Part shown: piece after piece, positions 63,217 through 64,000 of the stretch
How the letters are laid out: every line of letters starts with the position of its first letter
Position numbering within the stretch: position 1 is the first letter of the stretch
Assembly: GCA_023248635.1 (NCBI GenBank)
Contig: JAHFED010000003.1
Location: 140,204 to 204,203, forward strand
Direction: 5' to 3'
DNA length: 64,000 bases
From: Myxococcales bacterium
Lineage (GTDB): Bacteria; Myxococcota; UBA727; VGSZ01
Program-made: the position numbers and the translations under genes
The notes under the pieces: generated by a model
Databases searched by the model: none
What the model saw: the letters and a program-made list of their open reading frames with translations, nothing else
Told to the model about the DNA's origin: nothing

Positions 63217-64000
63217 TCAGCGTTTGCGGGTGTCGTCGAGGGGAACCACCCTCTTGCTCCGCACCCCGATGGCGCTGTTGCCCACCGTCACCGTCGGCGG
63301 CCGCTGCGGAGCCACTGGAGCTGGCACCGGCGGCTTCACCAAATGCGGATTCACCTCGACCCGGGTCGCGTTGTCGCCAAGGGGATCGGAGTGCGGGCCG
63401 TCGGTCGGGTCTGCCCAATGTGGCGGGGCCTGCGCCCGCATCTGGGCCTCGACGTCGGCTTGCGCCTGGGCCTGCGCCTGCGCTTGGGCCTGAGCGGCGT
63501 TCTGGGGCTGCTGCGGCTGCGGCGTCGGACGAGGTGCTTGCGGCGGGGCCTGCAGAGGTCGCACGTTGCCGTGCCCCACCGTCGACGGCCGGCGGTTCTC
63601 AGCCGAGATGGGCTGAGAGGTTGGCGCGGTCCGGGGCGTCGACAGCGTCGTCGCCATCATCATTTCCGTCGGGCTCTCGAACGAGGAGTCGGGCGTCTCC
63701 TCGGCGGCGGCGATGGGCGCGGCGGGCTGAGACGGCGCCTTCGCCGGAGCGTCGACGGTGCGCATGCGGGTGGAGACTGCCACCTGCGCGCGAGGATCAG
63801 GCACAGCCGCGCCGGGGCGAGAAACGACCCCGGGCGGGCGCTCAGGGCGCTGCGGCGGCGCGGAAGGAGCGCTGCTGCGGATCACCGTGTGGTCGGCGTC
63901 GCTGTTGGTGGCCTGCGCCTGTGCTTGCGGCGGCTGCTGAGCTTGCGGCGCCTGAGCCTGGGGGGGGGGCGGCTGGGGCTGCAGCGCTGGTGGTTGGGGC
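63217..64000 (-). CDS. Pro/Gln/Ala-rich low-complexity protein, 5' part outside window
   Basis: At least 261 codons, open to the right edge on the minus strand. The visible part is low complexity: 'PQPPPPQAQAPQAQQPPQAQ' at the edge, several 'AQAQAQ' runs, a more ordinary piece 'MMMATTLSTPRTAPTSQPIS', and a C-terminus 'TVTVGNSAIGVRSKRVVPLD'. No domain can be named; such regions often link a signalling or cytoskeletal domain to the rest. The GTG at 63883-63885 could be an internal start, but the same composition continues upstream, so a longer gene is more likely. Confidence 0.55.
   Translation of the reverse strand, partial: PQPPALQPQPPPPQAQAPQAQQPPQAQAQATNSDADHTVIRSSAPSAPPQRPERPPGVVSRPGAAVPDPRAQVAVSTRMRTVDAPAKAPSQPAAPIAAAEETPDSSFESPTEMMMATTLSTPRTAPTSQPISAENRRPSTVGHGNVRPLQAPPQAPRPTPQPQQPQNAAQAQAQAQAQAQADVEAQMRAQAPPHWADPTDGPHSDPLGDNATRVEVNPHLVKPPVPAPVAPQRPPTVTVGNSAIGVRSKRVVPLDDTRKR

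Overview
The window comes from a very GC-rich bacterium that looks like a deltaproteobacterium of the Myxococcota type. The signs are lipoproteins with long Gly-Glu spacers after the lipobox, a MYXO-CTERM-like tail on an LPMO-like protein, a Ser/Thr kinase with PEGA repeats, an FHA-DUF4388 protein, a 'GFNHNIKHKG' protein, and many prepilin-like and PPC-domain surface proteins. Codons GAC and GTC dominate, so both strands are full of GACGTCGTC strings and of long meaningless antisense frames. I see no tRNA, rRNA, CRISPR, transposase or phage gene.

Layout. 1-8.8 kb: end of an MvdC/D-like ATP-grasp gene, miaB with a small ORF ahead of it, an FAD oxidoreductase, a propeller lipoprotein, a PolX polymerase with a decayed PHP domain, and a second ATP-grasp-like gene. 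8.8-17.5 kb: polyphosphate-glucokinase-like ROK kinase, YceI protein, ptsP, a phosphatase-like/tetraheme lipoprotein coupled to moeA, and a fused (p)ppGpp-hydrolase-like/ThiE protein coupled to a class-I glutamine amidotransferase. 17.8-32.0 kb: two convergent prepilin cassettes with the same gene order (FimT/GspH-, PilV-, PilW-like, then a giant PilX-like protein of more than 1000 aa), with a 1038-aa PPC-repeat lipoprotein between them. 32.1-38.9 kb: LPMO-like protein, Fe-ADH, NarL-type regulator coupled to a degenerate trypsin-like protein, TPR-AIM24 protein, two cyclophilins. 39.0-42.4 kb: Mla-type lipid transport operon with two permeases. 43.6-49.3 kb: lipid kinase, ferredoxin, tmk-folP, a tryptophan-dioxygenase-like protein and an FtsZ/tubulin-like protein. 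49.5-57.3 kb: DUF507, FHA-DUF4388, a (GE)n lipoprotein, PBP1A, an APH-like kinase. 57.6-64 kb: SET-domain protein, DeoC with an N-terminal extension, and a tightly overlapping operon (Ser/Thr kinase, TPR/membrane protein, CPCC protein, NahD-like isomerase), then the 3' part of a Pro/Gln-rich gene.

The most distinctive DNA features are repeats. Two short palindrome families share a design: about 10-bp arms around a GCCA/TGGC centre. They occur singly between genes, as tandem arrays (9666-9853, 50045-50220, 62979-63154), and one of each family lies in frame inside the CPCC gene (59723-60019). A third family is a structured element of about 210 bp present three times; two copies begin with the TGA that stops ptsP and the PBP1A gene. 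Many first genes of transcription units have a TAGGCT-like hexamer 5-9 bases before the start codon and no Shine-Dalgarno, which suggests frequent leaderless transcription.

All calls rest on reading the sequence and on recalled family motifs; no search was run.
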